Assembly: GCF_963665245.1 (NCBI RefSeq)
Contig: NZ_OY762268.1
Coordinates: 186,001 to 250,000, forward strand
Length of the DNA stretch: 64,000 nucleotides
Direction of reading: 5' to 3'
Source: an uncultured Paludibaculum sp.
Lineage (GTDB): Bacteria > Acidobacteriota > Terriglobia > Bryobacterales > Bryobacteraceae
Below, piece by piece: positions 43,160 to 54,000 of this stretch (within the stretch, counting starts at the first letter, position 1; each line of letters opens with the position of its first letter). Position numbers and translations under genes: made by a program. The notes beneath the pieces are model-generated. The model was given only the letters and a program-made list of their open reading frames with translations, had not been told where the DNA came from and did no database searches.

Positions 43160-46100
43160 CTATTGCCCGATGAACGTGTAGCTGCCCGACTTCACTTCGA
43201 ACACAGAAGCGCCACCTTCGACGCGAGCGGCTTTCAGTCCGCCCGTTCCGGTGGCCGAAGCGCCAGGCACATACACAGTGGCCGATGTGTTCGGCGGCAC
43301 TGTGACGTTCATGGTCACCTTCGAGCCTTGTTTCGTCCAGGCACTGGCAATGTGTCCATAAGGGGACACATGGGTCGCCTTCACGTGCGACAAGCCACTA
43401 CCCGTGAACGGCCGGATCGAGAAATGCTGGAAACCCGGATGCTCCGGATCGGGCCGGATGCCGGCCAGGTACTCATACATCCACACGCCCAGATCGCCAA
43501 TCTGCATCACATGGTTGCCGGAGTTCATGGCCGGATCGGCGGTGTCGCCGTTCCACAGTTCCCACACCGTCGTGGCGCCTTTCTCGACCATGTAACCCCA
43601 GCCGGGATAGGTCTTCTGCGTCGCGATGGTCAGTGCCAGGTCCGCCCGGCCGTTGTCCGAGAGGGTCCGCATCAGCCACTGTGCGCCCACCAGGCCCACG
43701 CCCACATGGTTGTCGCTCTCTTTTTCGATCTTCGTTACCAGTTTGTCGAAGACCGCGGTACGGCTGCCGCCGGGCACCATGTCGAACGCCAGGGGCAGGA
43801 TACTGGAGGTCTGCGTTCCGTTATCGAACTTCGCGTCGGCGGACTTGAAGTACTCTCGCAGGAACGCCGCTTTCACGGTACCGGCCAGTGTCTGATACTC
43901 ATCGATGTCCGCCGTCTGCCCGGCCAGCTTTGCATACCGGCTCATCAACTCCAGCATGTGGTAGTAGTAGGCCGTGCTCAGCAGCGCGCCTTTCGTCACG
44001 CGCGTCGGATCCTGTGAGTGGATCAGTTCAGGCTTTTCCGGAGGTACGCACCAATCGGCGTACGTGTTCTTCGGCATGATGCCATCCTTGAGGAAGGTGC
44101 GCATATACTCCACCCACTTCTTCATGGCCGGGTAGTTGCGCACGATCACGCGCGAATCACCGTACTGCTGATACACCATATCCGGGGCCAGAATGAATGT
44201 GCTCGGCCAGACAATGCCGTCGTTGTACAGGACCCAGTAGGCCGGTGACACGTCGGGGATGCTACCGGAGTCGCGCTGCGAGTCCTTCAGATCGTTCATC
44301 CACTTTGTGTAGAACGCCGCGATGTCGAACAGATAGCTTTCGCTGCGACTCACGACGCTACGATCGCCCAGCCAACCCTGACGCTCATCCCGCTGCGGGC
44401 AGTCGGTGGGAATGCTGCGGTAGTTGCCGCGAATCCCCCAATAGATGTTGTGGTGGATCTTGTTCAGCATTGTGTCGGACGATTCAAACTCGCCCGTCCT
44501 CTGCATCGCATCGTGCACCACCCGGCCCTCAATCGAACCCAACGTCGGTTTTCCTGGATACCCGGTTATCTCTACAAACCGGAAACCGTGATAGGTAAAA
44601 CGCGGCTCCCAGGTCTCAACGCTGCCGCCTTTCAACGTATACAGATTGGTGGCGCGGGCCGACCGCAGATTGTCGAGATAGAGGGTCCCGTCCGGCCGCA
44701 GCGTCTCGGCATGCCGGAGCATCACGACGTCGCCCTTGCGCCCCTTCACCGACAAACGAACCCAGCCCACCATGTTCTGACCCATGTCGTAGATGAAAAC
44801 GCCCGGCCGGATCTCGCTCACCTTGATGGGCTTGACGTTCTCAATCACCTTCAGCGGTTCCGCCATCTGGGCCTCCAGAACGCCCTCCGGCGCCTGCAGT
44901 CCCTCGACCGGCGTCCATTTCGAGTCGTCGAAGCCGGCCTTGGCCCAGCCCGGCATCTCCTTCGTCGCGTCGTACTCCTCGCCGTCGTACTCGTTATTCA
45001 CCCGCACGGGACCGTCGGCCGTTACCTTCCATGTGGCGTCGCTCACCACACTCTCCCGCTTCCCGTCTGCGTACTCCAAGTCCAACTGCAGCAATAACTT
45101 CGGGACGTCGTAGCCAACCGTTCCGATCGGCACCCGGTTACGCGGCGCCCAATACCGCCCGTTGCCCAGAATCACGCCTAGCGCATTCTCGCCGGCCTTT
45201 AGCTGGCTGGTCACGTCGTGTGTCACATAAAACACCCGCTTGGCGTAGCCGGTCAGATTCGGCGAAAGCACGTCGTCGCCGGCTTTCACCCCGTTGACAT
45301 ACAACTCGCTCAGGCCCAGGCCGGAAATATACGCGGTAGCGCGTCGGAGGCCCTTCTCGACCGTGAACTCCTTGCGCAGCAGCCTCGCGGGCAGCGCCCG
45401 CTCGCCGATGAACCCGACGTCGCCCCACGGCTTCATCCCGTAGGCGCCTAGTTCCTTCGCTGCCGCCCAGGGCCCCGTCTCGGCCTGCGACGCCTGCCAG
45501 CCTGAGCCAGTGGAGAACACCAGCGGCTCACCTTGCGTGAACTCAATCCGCAGTGTCCCGATCAGACCCGCCTGGTCTTCCCGCGTGTTCTTCGCCTCGA
45601 CCAGGATCGTGTTGTCGCCCTTTTTGAGCCACGAGGCTACATCTAGAACCTCCGGCAGCGTCGGTTGGTTGCCCCGGCCGGCCGCCTTTCCGTTGATCGA
45701 AAGCGTGAAGCTGTTGTCGGCCCCCAGCACGAACATCGCGTGGCGGATGGTCCGCTCCTCCGGAACCGTCACCTTGGCGGAGAACCACCGGGTGCCAGCC
45801 GGAGCCTTGGTCGCCGGATCGCCTTCGTCCAACCAGATCCACCTGGCGGTGGTGATGAGTTGGAACGGGCTCGTCGGCGACTTATACTCCGCATACGCGT
45901 TCTGGCCAATCCACTTGCCCTTCCACTCGGAAGCCTGTAGCAGCCCCATCGACCAGTGCCCGGTCTCGCTCCAGGCCGACACGCTACCCGACTGGTCCCA
46001 GATCTGGACCTGCCAGAAGACCTGCATGCCCGACTGCAGCGGTTTCCCCTTATATTCGACTAGAATGCTTTGAGAAGACTCGACTTTGCCCGTGTCCCAA

Positions 46101-46348
46101 AGATCCCCGCTGCCCGCCTTCAGGCCCGCCGGAGTGGACGCGGCCAGCACACGGTAGGCCGTCTGCGCCAGTCCGCGCGCCGTGGGGTTCCGGGCCTCCA
46201 AGGTCCAACTCAGCCGGGGGCTGGTTTCCGAGATACCCGCCGGGTTCCTGCGGTGTTCGACAGTGAGGTTCGCGGGCCGCAAGGCGGCCGTCGGAGCGGC
46301 CTGCAGGGCGGCTCCCATCAGTGCTATGCTAAGCAACCACTTGTACAT
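43160..46348 (-). CDS. Alpha-L-rhamnosidase, glycoside hydrolase family 78
   Basis: The 1062-residue exported enzyme removes terminal alpha-L-rhamnose from plant pectin or flavonoid glycosides. The leader is 'MYKWLLSIALMGAALQAAP'. The N-terminal fibronectin/carbohydrate-binding modules include 'LTVEHRRNPAGISETSPRLSWTLEA' and 'ATAYISGLGLSELYVNGVKAGDDVLSPNLTGYAKRVFYVT'. The catalytic (alpha/alpha)6 barrel contains 'PTDCPQRDERQGWLGD' with acidic residues of the GH78 site. The C-terminal beta-sandwich has 'GSGLSHVKATHVSPYG'. I start at 46348, which begins the signal peptide; an ATG seven codons earlier is less likely. Confidence 0.93.
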   Translation of the reverse strand: MYKWLLSIALMGAALQAAPTAALRPANLTVEHRRNPAGISETSPRLSWTLEARNPTARGLAQTAYRVLAASTPAGLKAGSGDLWDTGKVESSQSILVEYKGKPLQSGMQVFWQVQIWDQSGSVSAWSETGHWSMGLLQASEWKGKWIGQNAYAEYKSPTSPFQLITTARWIWLDEGDPATKAPAGTRWFSAKVTVPEERTIRHAMFVLGADNSFTLSINGKAAGRGNQPTLPEVLDVASWLKKGDNTILVEAKNTREDQAGLIGTLRIEFTQGEPLVFSTGSGWQASQAETGPWAAAKELGAYGMKPWGDVGFIGERALPARLLRKEFTVEKGLRRATAYISGLGLSELYVNGVKAGDDVLSPNLTGYAKRVFYVTHDVTSQLKAGENALGVILGNGRYWAPRNRVPIGTVGYDVPKLLLQLDLEYADGKRESVVSDATWKVTADGPVRVNNEYDGEEYDATKEMPGWAKAGFDDSKWTPVEGLQAPEGVLEAQMAEPLKVIENVKPIKVSEIRPGVFIYDMGQNMVGWVRLSVKGRKGDVVMLRHAETLRPDGTLYLDNLRSARATNLYTLKGGSVETWEPRFTYHGFRFVEITGYPGKPTLGSIEGRVVHDAMQRTGEFESSDTMLNKIHHNIYWGIRGNYRSIPTDCPQRDERQGWLGDRSVVSRSESYLFDIAAFYTKWMNDLKDSQRDSGSIPDVSPAYWVLYNDGIVWPSTFILAPDMVYQQYGDSRVIVRNYPAMKKWVEYMRTFLKDGIMPKNTYADWCVPPEKPELIHSQDPTRVTKGALLSTAYYYHMLELMSRYAKLAGQTADIDEYQTLAGTVKAAFLREYFKSADAKFDNGTQTSSILPLAFDMVPGGSRTAVFDKLVTKIEKESDNHVGVGLVGAQWLMRTLSDNGRADLALTIATQKTYPGWGYMVEKGATTVWELWNGDTADPAMNSGNHVMQIGDLGVWMYEYLAGIRPDPEHPGFQHFSIRPFTGSGLSHVKATHVSPYGHIASAWTKQGSKVTMNVTVPPNTSATVYVPGASATGTGGLKAARVEGGASVFEVKSGSYTFIGQ

Positions 46349-46368
46349 CGATAAGTCCTTCACGATCA

Positions 46369-46427
46369 ACTTCTATGAGTAGAACCGCCACGTGGCGGCG
46401 ACCCTCCATTCCATCCAAAATAGAAGT
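46369..46427. promoter_or_regulatory. Nested inverted repeats in the rhamnosidase-RND divergent spacer
   Basis: A perfect 14 bp palindrome CCGCCACGTGGCGG (46385-46398) is bracketed by an 8 bp inverted repeat ACTTCTAT (46369-46376) and ATAGAAGT (46420-46427). They lie 21 bp upstream of the rhamnosidase start in the 224 bp divergent region. The layout suits a dimeric repressor site or an RNA leader structure. The remainder of the spacer shows no other gene. Confidence 0.45.
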
Positions 46428-46572
46428 GGAGCGCAAGGCTCTTGTACGGGTGCCTCGATTGGGCCTATCAAAAGTTTCTTGATCGGTGCAAAGTAACGTC
46501 TTCTGTACGACCATCGCCAGTCTAGATAGTGCTCCCTACGCCCCCGTGTCCTTGGGTGATTCAAACATTGAA

Positions 46573-47958
46573 ATGACGGAAACCCTGTTGACCTCCAGAA
46601 ATATCTCCGGCCGATGGGCCGCCATTACCCTTGCCGTTCTGACGGTTGCCGTAGCGGGCTGCAACCGCGGTGGAGCGGCGTCGAAGAAAGACGGATCGAA
46701 CAAAAAGGGCGACGCAGTGCCGGTGACCCTCACCGCCGTGGCCAAGCGCGATGTACCCCTCGACCTCGAGGTGATCGGCAACGTTGAGGCGTACTCGGTA
46801 ATCTCAGTGCGGTCGCAGGTAAGCGGCCCCCTCCAGAGGGTACACTTCCGGGAAGGCGACTTTGTCTCCAAAGGCCAAGTCCTCTTTTCCATCGACCCCA
46901 GCCCATTCAACTCCGCCCTGCGCGAAGCTGAGGCGAACGTAGCGCGCGCCGAGGCCATGCTCGGTCAGGCTCAGGCCACTCTAAAACGCGACATCGCCCA
47001 GTCGAAGTACGCCGGACAACAGGCCGACCGCTACAAGTCGCTGCAGCGCGAGGGGATTGTCTCCAAGGAGCAAGTCGATCAGTTTACGACGGCGGCTGAT
47101 ACCAACAACGAGATCATCCGCGTCGATGAGGCCTCCATCCGCAGTGCCGAAGCCTCGCTGGTTGCCTCCCGCGCCCAGGTGGAGAATGCCAGGATCCAGC
47201 TTGGCTACACCACCATCCGTTCCCCCATCGATGGCCGCACGGGCAATATCGCTGTGAAGGAAGGCAACATCGTCTCTTCCAATACCATCGAGTTGACCTC
47301 CATCAATCAGATTCAGCCCATCTATGTCACCTTCTCGGTGCCGGAGTCGAACCTGGCTGAGGTGAAGAGATTCGCCGCCGAGGGCCGTCTGCCAGTGTCG
47401 GTCATGCCGTCGCAGGGCGAGGAGACGACGCCCGAAGTCGGCACCCTTACTTTCGTCGACAACAATGTCGACGCCACCACCGGCACCATCAAATTGAAAG
47501 GCACCTTCCCGAACTCGGGCCGGCATCTCTGGCCCGGCGCGTTCGTACGTGTCAGCCTGCGCCTCTCCACCCAAAAGGATGCGCTCATCGTACCTGCTCA
47601 GGCCATCCAGGAGGGCCAGGAGGGGCAGTTCGTCTACGTGGCCACCGACAAGATGACGGTGGAGCAGCGCCCTGTCAAGGTCGGGTCGCGTAGTGGTCAG
47701 GATATGGTGATCGATCACGGCGTCCAGGCCGGCGAGAAGGTCGTCGTCGAAGGACAGTTGCGCCTGGCGCCCGGCATGAAGGTCCGCGCGCGGGAACCCC
47801 GTCCGGGCGGGCCCGGCAAGGGCGGCAAGAAGCGAGCTACGCCCCAGGCCGACGAGGAGATCTCTCAAAGCAGCACACCAGCCGCTTTGCCATCATCGGA
47901 CGGAAGTACAACTCCCGGTGCCCGCAAGGGCCGCAAGGGCGAGCGCAAGCAACCGTGA
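46573..47958 (+). CDS. RND efflux periplasmic adaptor lipoprotein (membrane fusion protein)
   Basis: The 461-residue protein starts at ATG 46573; the frame is open to 46486, but those residues are not signal-like. The lipobox ends 'LTVAVAGC' (Cys30), so it is a lipoprotein. HlyD/AcrA-type features are 'VEAYSVISVRSQVSGPLQRVHFREGDFVSKGQVLFSID' (lipoyl half), a coiled-coil hairpin (about 135-220), 'TTIRSPIDGRTGN' and 'GAFVRVSL' in the beta-barrel part. The tail is Lys/Arg-rich. It links the inner-membrane pumps that follow to an outer-membrane channel that is not encoded here. Overlap with the next gene is GTGA. Confidence 0.93.
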   Translation: MTETLLTSRNISGRWAAITLAVLTVAVAGCNRGGAASKKDGSNKKGDAVPVTLTAVAKRDVPLDLEVIGNVEAYSVISVRSQVSGPLQRVHFREGDFVSKGQVLFSIDPSPFNSALREAEANVARAEAMLGQAQATLKRDIAQSKYAGQQADRYKSLQREGIVSKEQVDQFTTAADTNNEIIRVDEASIRSAEASLVASRAQVENARIQLGYTTIRSPIDGRTGNIAVKEGNIVSSNTIELTSINQIQPIYVTFSVPESNLAEVKRFAAEGRLPVSVMPSQGEETTPEVGTLTFVDNNVDATTGTIKLKGTFPNSGRHLWPGAFVRVSLRLSTQKDALIVPAQAIQEGQEGQFVYVATDKMTVEQRPVKVGSRSGQDMVIDHGVQAGEKVVVEGQLRLAPGMKVRAREPRPGGPGKGGKKRATPQADEEISQSSTPAALPSSDGSTTPGARKGRKGERKQP

Positions 47959-50900
47959 ACATCTGCGAGACCTTCATCCGCAAACCGATCGCCACCAGCC
48001 TCCTGATGCTGGCCGTGGCCATGTTCGGTATTCTGGCCTACCGAGCGCTGCCTGTAGCCGACATGCCGCGGGTGGACTTTCCCACACTTGTCGTCTCTGC
48101 CAGCCTACCCGGAGCCAATCCCGACACCATGGCCTCGGCCGTCGCAACGCCGCTTGAGCGCCAGTTCACGGGGATCGCCGGCCTCGACTCGATGATCTCG
48201 GCCAACTCCACCGGCAACTCCCAGATCACTCTTTCGTTCGACCTGTCCCGCGATCTCGATGGTGCAGCCGTCGATGTCGAAACGGCCATCGCCGAGGCGA
48301 TGCCCCTGCTGCCCCCCGGCATGCCGAGCCCGCCCTCGTTCCGGAAGTTCAACCCCGGCGACGCACCGATTATCTTCCTCAGCCTCACCACCAAGGTGTT
48401 GCCCATGTGGAAGCTCGACGACTACGCCCAGAACATGATCGCCCAGCGCCTGTCCATGGTCAGCGGCGTCGCGCAGGTTCAGGTCATGGGTGCCCAGAAG
48501 TACGCCGTGCGCGTACAGATCGATCCGGACAAGCTGGCGTCCAGGAAGATCGGCCTCAACGAGGTGAGCCAAGCCCTGTCCGACTGGAACGTGAACGAAC
48601 CCACGGGCACTCTCTACGGTCCCCATCAGGCGTACAACGTGCTGGCCAGCGGCCAACTCATGCGGGCCAAGGACTACGGCTCGCTCGTCGTCACCTACCG
48701 CAATGGAGCCCCGGTCCGCCTGCAGGATGTCGCCAACGTCATTGACAGCGTCGAGGACGACAAGACCGCCTCATGGATCTACACCGGAAGCAGCGACGAG
48801 CGTGCCATCAACCTCATGGTGATGCGCCAGCCCGACAGCAACACCATTGAAGTCACCGACGCCGTCAAGGCACTGATCCCGATGTTCCAGGCGCAGCTTC
48901 CGCCCTCGGTCACATTGGCCGTGCGCGGCGACCGCTCCAAGAACATCCGCGAATCGTTCGCCGACATTCAGATGACCATGGCCGTCACCCTGGCGCTGGT
49001 GATCATGGTGATCTTCATCTTCCTGCGGAACCTCTCCGCGACGGCCATCCCCACCATGGCCCTGCCGTTCTCCATCATCGGAACATTCTCGGTCATGTAT
49101 GTTCTGGACTTCAGCATGAACAACATCTCGCTGATGGCCCTCATACTCTGCGTCGGGTTCGTGGTCGATGACGCCATCGTCATGCTCGAGAACATCGTCC
49201 GGCACATGGAGAAGGGCGAGACCGCCATGCAGGCCAGCCTACGCGGGTCCCGCGAGATCGGCTTCACCATCGTCTCCATGACCATCTCGCTGGCGGCCGT
49301 CTTTATCCCGCTGCTCTTCATGGGTGGCATCCTGGGCCGCCTCTTCCGCGAGTTCGCCGTCTCCATCTGTGCCGCCATTCTCATCTCCGGGATGGTTTCG
49401 GTCTCCCTCACTCCCATGCTTTGCAGCCGATTCCTGCGCCCAGTCAAGGATCTGCGGCATGGGCCGCTCTACAACCTGATTGAACGGTTCTTTGACCGCC
49501 TGAATCGCGTGTACGAGCACAGCCTCGGCTGGGTGCTTCACCATCGCCCGGTCATGCTGGCCGTTTTCGTTGTGATTCTTGGTGCCACCGGCTATCTCTT
49601 CACTGTCGTGCAGAAGGGCTTCATCCCTGAAGTGGACGCCGATCAGATGTTCGTCACCGTCGAAGCGGCCCAGGGAACCTCTTTCTATCAGATGGCCAAG
49701 TACCAGCAGCGCGTGGGCGAGATCCTGCGCAGGGATCCCAATATCGACACCATCATGCTGAGCGCCGGCGGCTCGTTCAACGCCAGCGCCAGTTCCGGCC
49801 GTCTGATGGTACAGTTGAAACCCCGCCGCGAGCGCGAACTCAGCGTCTTCGAAGTGGTGAACGAGCTGCGCCCCAAGCTGGCCGCGGTCTCCGGCATTCG
49901 CGCCTTCCCATCAGTCCCCACCTCCATCCGCATCGGTGGACGCCGTTCCAAGGCCCAATACGACTTCACCCTCCAGTCGCCCGACACCGCCGAACTCTAC
50001 GCCGAAGCCTCCAAGTTCGAAAAGGTCGTCTCCCGACTGCCCGGCCTGCTGGACGTCACCTCCGATCTTGAGGTGAAGAACCCGCGCGTCAACGTCACCA
50101 TCGACCGCGACAAAGCCGCGGCTTTGCAGCTGAATCTCCTACAGGTCCAGAATTCGCTCTATAGCGCCTTTGGTCCGCGCTGGGCCACCACGATCTACTC
50201 CTCCATGAGTCAGAACCGTGTTCTGATGGAGCTTCAGCCGAAGTTCCAGGAACACCCGGACACCATCCCCACGCTCTACTTCAAGTCGGACAACGGCAAT
50301 GTCGTGCCGTTCCAGTCCTTCGGCCACATGTACATCGACGCGGGCCCGCTGACGGTCAACCACTCCGGCCAACTGCCATCGGTGACCATCTCGTTCAACC
50401 TGCGGCCGGGTATGGCCTTGGGCGATGCGGTGGAACTCATCCAGGGCGCCGCCGCGAACAACCTTCCGGCTTCCATCACGCCCAGCTTCCAGGGCACGGC
50501 CAAGGCGTTCCAGGACTCTCTGAAGAACCTTGGGCTCCTGCTCCTCATCGCCATCCTCGTCGTCTACATCGTTCTTGGCGTCCTCTATGAGAGCTACATC
50601 CACCCATTGACGATCCTCTCCGGCCTGCCGTCGGCCGGCTTCGGAGCGCTGCTGACTCTGCTCATCTTCAACGTCGAACTGAACATCTATGGATTCGTCG
50701 GCCTGATCCTTCTCATCGGCCTGGTGAAGAAGAACGCCATCATGCAGATCGATTTCGCGCTGGAAGCGGAGCGTAAGGAAGGCAAGAGCCCGGCTGACGC
50801 CATCTTCGAGGGCTGCCTCACTCGCTTCCGGCCTATCATGATGACCACCATGTCCGCGCTGCTGGGCGCTCTGCCCATCTCGCTGGGCTACGGTGCCGGC

Positions 50901-51092
50901 GGCGAGGCCCGTCGCCCTCTCGGCCTCACCGTCATGGGCGGACTCATCTGCTCTCAGCTCCTCACTCTCTATCTCACGCCCGTTGTCTACACGTACATGG
51001 CTGCCATTCTTGAGCGCTGGCGGAACCGCCACAACAAAGTCAACACGCAAGCGATACCGGTCGGTGTTCCGACCAGCGGAACTGCCCAATGA
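47955..51092 (+). CDS. RND efflux pump permease 1 (HAE-1 / MdtB-like)
   Basis: The 1045-residue pump begins at GTG 47955, overlapping the adaptor stop. The two-fold repeated RND architecture has 12 membrane helices. Marker motifs are 'FIRKPIATSLLMLAVAMFGILAYRALPVADMP' at the N-terminus, 'LALVIMVIFIFLRNLSATAIPTMALPFSIIGTF' and 'VDDAIVMLENIVRHME' in TM4 (the proton-relay aspartates), and 'YESYIHPLTILSGLPSAGFGALLT' in the second half. It is a proton-driven exporter of drugs or other amphiphiles. Its stop overlaps the next pump's start (ATGA). Confidence 0.95.
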   Translation: MNICETFIRKPIATSLLMLAVAMFGILAYRALPVADMPRVDFPTLVVSASLPGANPDTMASAVATPLERQFTGIAGLDSMISANSTGNSQITLSFDLSRDLDGAAVDVETAIAEAMPLLPPGMPSPPSFRKFNPGDAPIIFLSLTTKVLPMWKLDDYAQNMIAQRLSMVSGVAQVQVMGAQKYAVRVQIDPDKLASRKIGLNEVSQALSDWNVNEPTGTLYGPHQAYNVLASGQLMRAKDYGSLVVTYRNGAPVRLQDVANVIDSVEDDKTASWIYTGSSDERAINLMVMRQPDSNTIEVTDAVKALIPMFQAQLPPSVTLAVRGDRSKNIRESFADIQMTMAVTLALVIMVIFIFLRNLSATAIPTMALPFSIIGTFSVMYVLDFSMNNISLMALILCVGFVVDDAIVMLENIVRHMEKGETAMQASLRGSREIGFTIVSMTISLAAVFIPLLFMGGILGRLFREFAVSICAAILISGMVSVSLTPMLCSRFLRPVKDLRHGPLYNLIERFFDRLNRVYEHSLGWVLHHRPVMLAVFVVILGATGYLFTVVQKGFIPEVDADQMFVTVEAAQGTSFYQMAKYQQRVGEILRRDPNIDTIMLSAGGSFNASASSGRLMVQLKPRRERELSVFEVVNELRPKLAAVSGIRAFPSVPTSIRIGGRRSKAQYDFTLQSPDTAELYAEASKFEKVVSRLPGLLDVTSDLEVKNPRVNVTIDRDKAAALQLNLLQVQNSLYSAFGPRWATTIYSSMSQNRVLMELQPKFQEHPDTIPTLYFKSDNGNVVPFQSFGHMYIDAGPLTVNHSGQLPSVTISFNLRPGMALGDAVELIQGAAANNLPASITPSFQGTAKAFQDSLKNLGLLLLIAILVVYIVLGVLYESYIHPLTILSGLPSAGFGALLTLLIFNVELNIYGFVGLILLIGLVKKNAIMQIDFALEAERKEGKSPADAIFEGCLTRFRPIMMTTMSALLGALPISLGYGAGGEARRPLGLTVMGGLICSQLLTLYLTPVVYTYMAAILERWRNRHNKVNTQAIPVGVPTSGTAQ

Positions 51093-54000
51093 ACATCTCC
51101 GAACTCTTTATCAAGCGCCCGATTGCCACCAGCCTGTTCATGTGCGCCATCATCCTGTTCGGCATGGTGGCCTACCGCTCCCTTGCGGTGAGCGACTTGC
51201 CCAATGTGGACTTTCCCACCCTCCTCGTAACCGCCACGCTGCCCGGAGCCAACCCCGAGACCATGGCGTCGGCTGTCGCCACGCCGATGGAAAACCAGTT
51301 CTCGACCATCGCCGGCCTCAACTCGATGACCTCTGTGAACTCGTTGGGTGCGACACAGATCACCCTTGAGTTCGATCTCAGCCGCAGTCTGGACGGTGCT
51401 GCCGTCGACGTACAGGCAGCCATCACTCAGGCGTCGCGGCTGTTGCCGCCCGGCATGCCGACACCGCCCACCTTTACCAAGGTGAACCCGGCCGATCAGC
51501 CCATCCTCTACATCGCCCTGACCTCCACGACCATGCCGTTGTACACTCTCGACGAATACGCCGAGACCCGCATCGCGCAGCGCATCTCCATGGTCAGCGG
51601 CGTCGCCCAGGTCCAGGTGATGGGCGCACAGAAGTACGCTGTCCACGTTCAGATGGACCCGCAGAAACTCGCTGCGCATCAGGTGGGCATCAATGAGATC
51701 GAGACTGCGCTCAAGAACTGGAACGTCAACCTGCCTGCCGGATCCATCATCGGCCCACAACGTGCCTTCACCTTGCAGGCCTCCGGCCAGTTGACCAACG
51801 CGCCCGCCTATCGTCCGCTGGTTGTCTCCTACCGGCAGGGAACGCCCGTCCGCCTTGAGGAACTCGGCCAGGTGATCGACGGAGTGGAAGACGACAAGAC
51901 CGCATCGTGGTTCTACCGTCACGGTCCCGGCCGTCGCGCTGTGGTCCTTGCGATCCAGCGTCAGCCCGGTACAAATACGGTCGCCGTGACCGACGCCATC
52001 AAGAGCCTCATGCCGCTGTTCCAATCGGAACTGCCGCCCTCGGCCAAGATGGAGATCTTCTACGACCGTTCGGACACCATTCGCGAGTCCTATGACGACG
52101 TGCAGTTCACCATGGTGCTCACCCTGGGGCTGGTCGTCATGGTCATCTTCCTCTTCCTGCGCAACGTCTCGGCCACGGTCATTCCAAGTCTCGCCTTGCC
52201 GTTCTCCGTTATTGGCACGTTCGCGGTGATGTACCTGCTCGACTACAGCCTCGACAACCTGTCGATGATGGCCCTCATCCTGTCCATCGGCTTCGTCGTC
52301 GACGACGCCATCGTGATGCTCGAAAACATCGTGCGCCACATCGAGATGGGCGAGGAACCCATGGCCGCCGCCCTCAAGGGCTCAAAGGAAATTGGCTTCA
52401 CCATCGTCTCCATGACGCTGTCGCTGGCCGCCGTATTCATCCCCGTGCTCTTCATGGGTGGTGTCCTGGGCCGTCTCTTTAAGGAATTCGCGGTCACGAT
52501 CTGCGTGTCGATTCTGATCTCCGGTGTCGTCTCGGTCACACTCACGCCCATGCTGTGCAGCCGCTTCCTGCGCGCCGCCCACCATCAGACCAAGGGTTGG
52601 TTCTACAACACGACGGAGCGCTTCTTCGACGGCATGTTGCGGCTCTACGACCACAGCCTGCAGGTTGTGCTGCGCTTCCGCCGGGCGACCCTCGCGGTGA
52701 GCTTTGTCGTCCTGATCGTCACCGGCTGGATGTTCGTCGATATCCCGAAGGGCTTCATTCCCGACCAGGACACCGATCAGATGCTGGTCACCACCGAGGC
52801 CGCCCAGGGTACGTCCTTCTACCAGATGGTGAACTACCAGCAGTCCATCGCGGAGGAACTCCAGGCTGATCCCAATGTCGACTCGCTAGTCTCCAGCATC
52901 GGGGGCAACACGTCCACCACTCTCGGTGGTCCCAACTTCGGCCAGATGATCGTTCACCTCAAGCCGCGCCATGAACGCAAAATGCTGGTGAATGAGGTGA
53001 TCGATAACCTGCGCCCGAAGCTCACACAATACCCGGGCATGAAGGTCTATATCCAGAATCCGCCAGCCATCCAGATCGGCGGCCAGGTGACGAAGAGCAT
53101 CTACCAGTTCTCCATGCAGTCGCCCGACAAGGAAGAGCTCTACAAGGCCTCCCGCATGATGGAGGAGAAGATCGCCGAGATGCCCGGTCTGGAAGACGTC
53201 ACCAGCAACTTGCTGGTACAGAGTCCCCAGATTCACGTGCAGATCGATCGCGACAAGTCGGCCGCCCTACAGATCAACGCGCAACAGGTCGAAAACGCCC
53301 TCTACGACGCCTATGGGCCGCGCTGGGTCTCCACTATCTACGCGCCTGTGAATGAGTACAAGGTGCTGTTGGAGCTCATGCCGAAATATCAGGCGGATCC
53401 CAACGCTCTGTCCATGCTCTACCTCAAGACCACCGGTGGGCGCCTCATTCCACTCGACTCGGTTGCCGACGTCACCAGCGATACCGGCCCCCAAACCGTG
53501 AATCACTACGGCCAGTTGCCCGCCGTCACCATCTCCTTCAATCTGCGGCCCGGCACCAGCCTTGGCGATACAGTCACCCGCATCCAAGACCTGGCCAAGG
53601 AGCAGCTGCCGCCCACCATCAGCACCAACTTCCAGGGTGCCGCCAAGAGCTTCCAGAGCTCACTTTCGAACCTCTGGCTGCTCCTGGTTGTCGCGATCCT
53701 CGTTGTCTACATCGTGCTGGGCGTTCTCTACGAGAGCTACATTCACCCGCTCACCATCCTGTCCGGTCTGCCATCGGCCGGCTTCGGAGCACTGCTGACG
53801 CTCTATCTCTTCCACATGGATCTGAACATCTACGCGTTCGTCGGCCTCATCATGCTCATTGGCATCGTGAAGAAGAACGCCATCATGCAGATCGACTTCG
53901 CACTCGACGCCGAGCGCCAGCAGGGCATGACTCCTGGAGAGGCCATCTATCAGGGCTGCCTCATCCGTTTCCGCCCCATCATGATGACCACCATGGCGGC

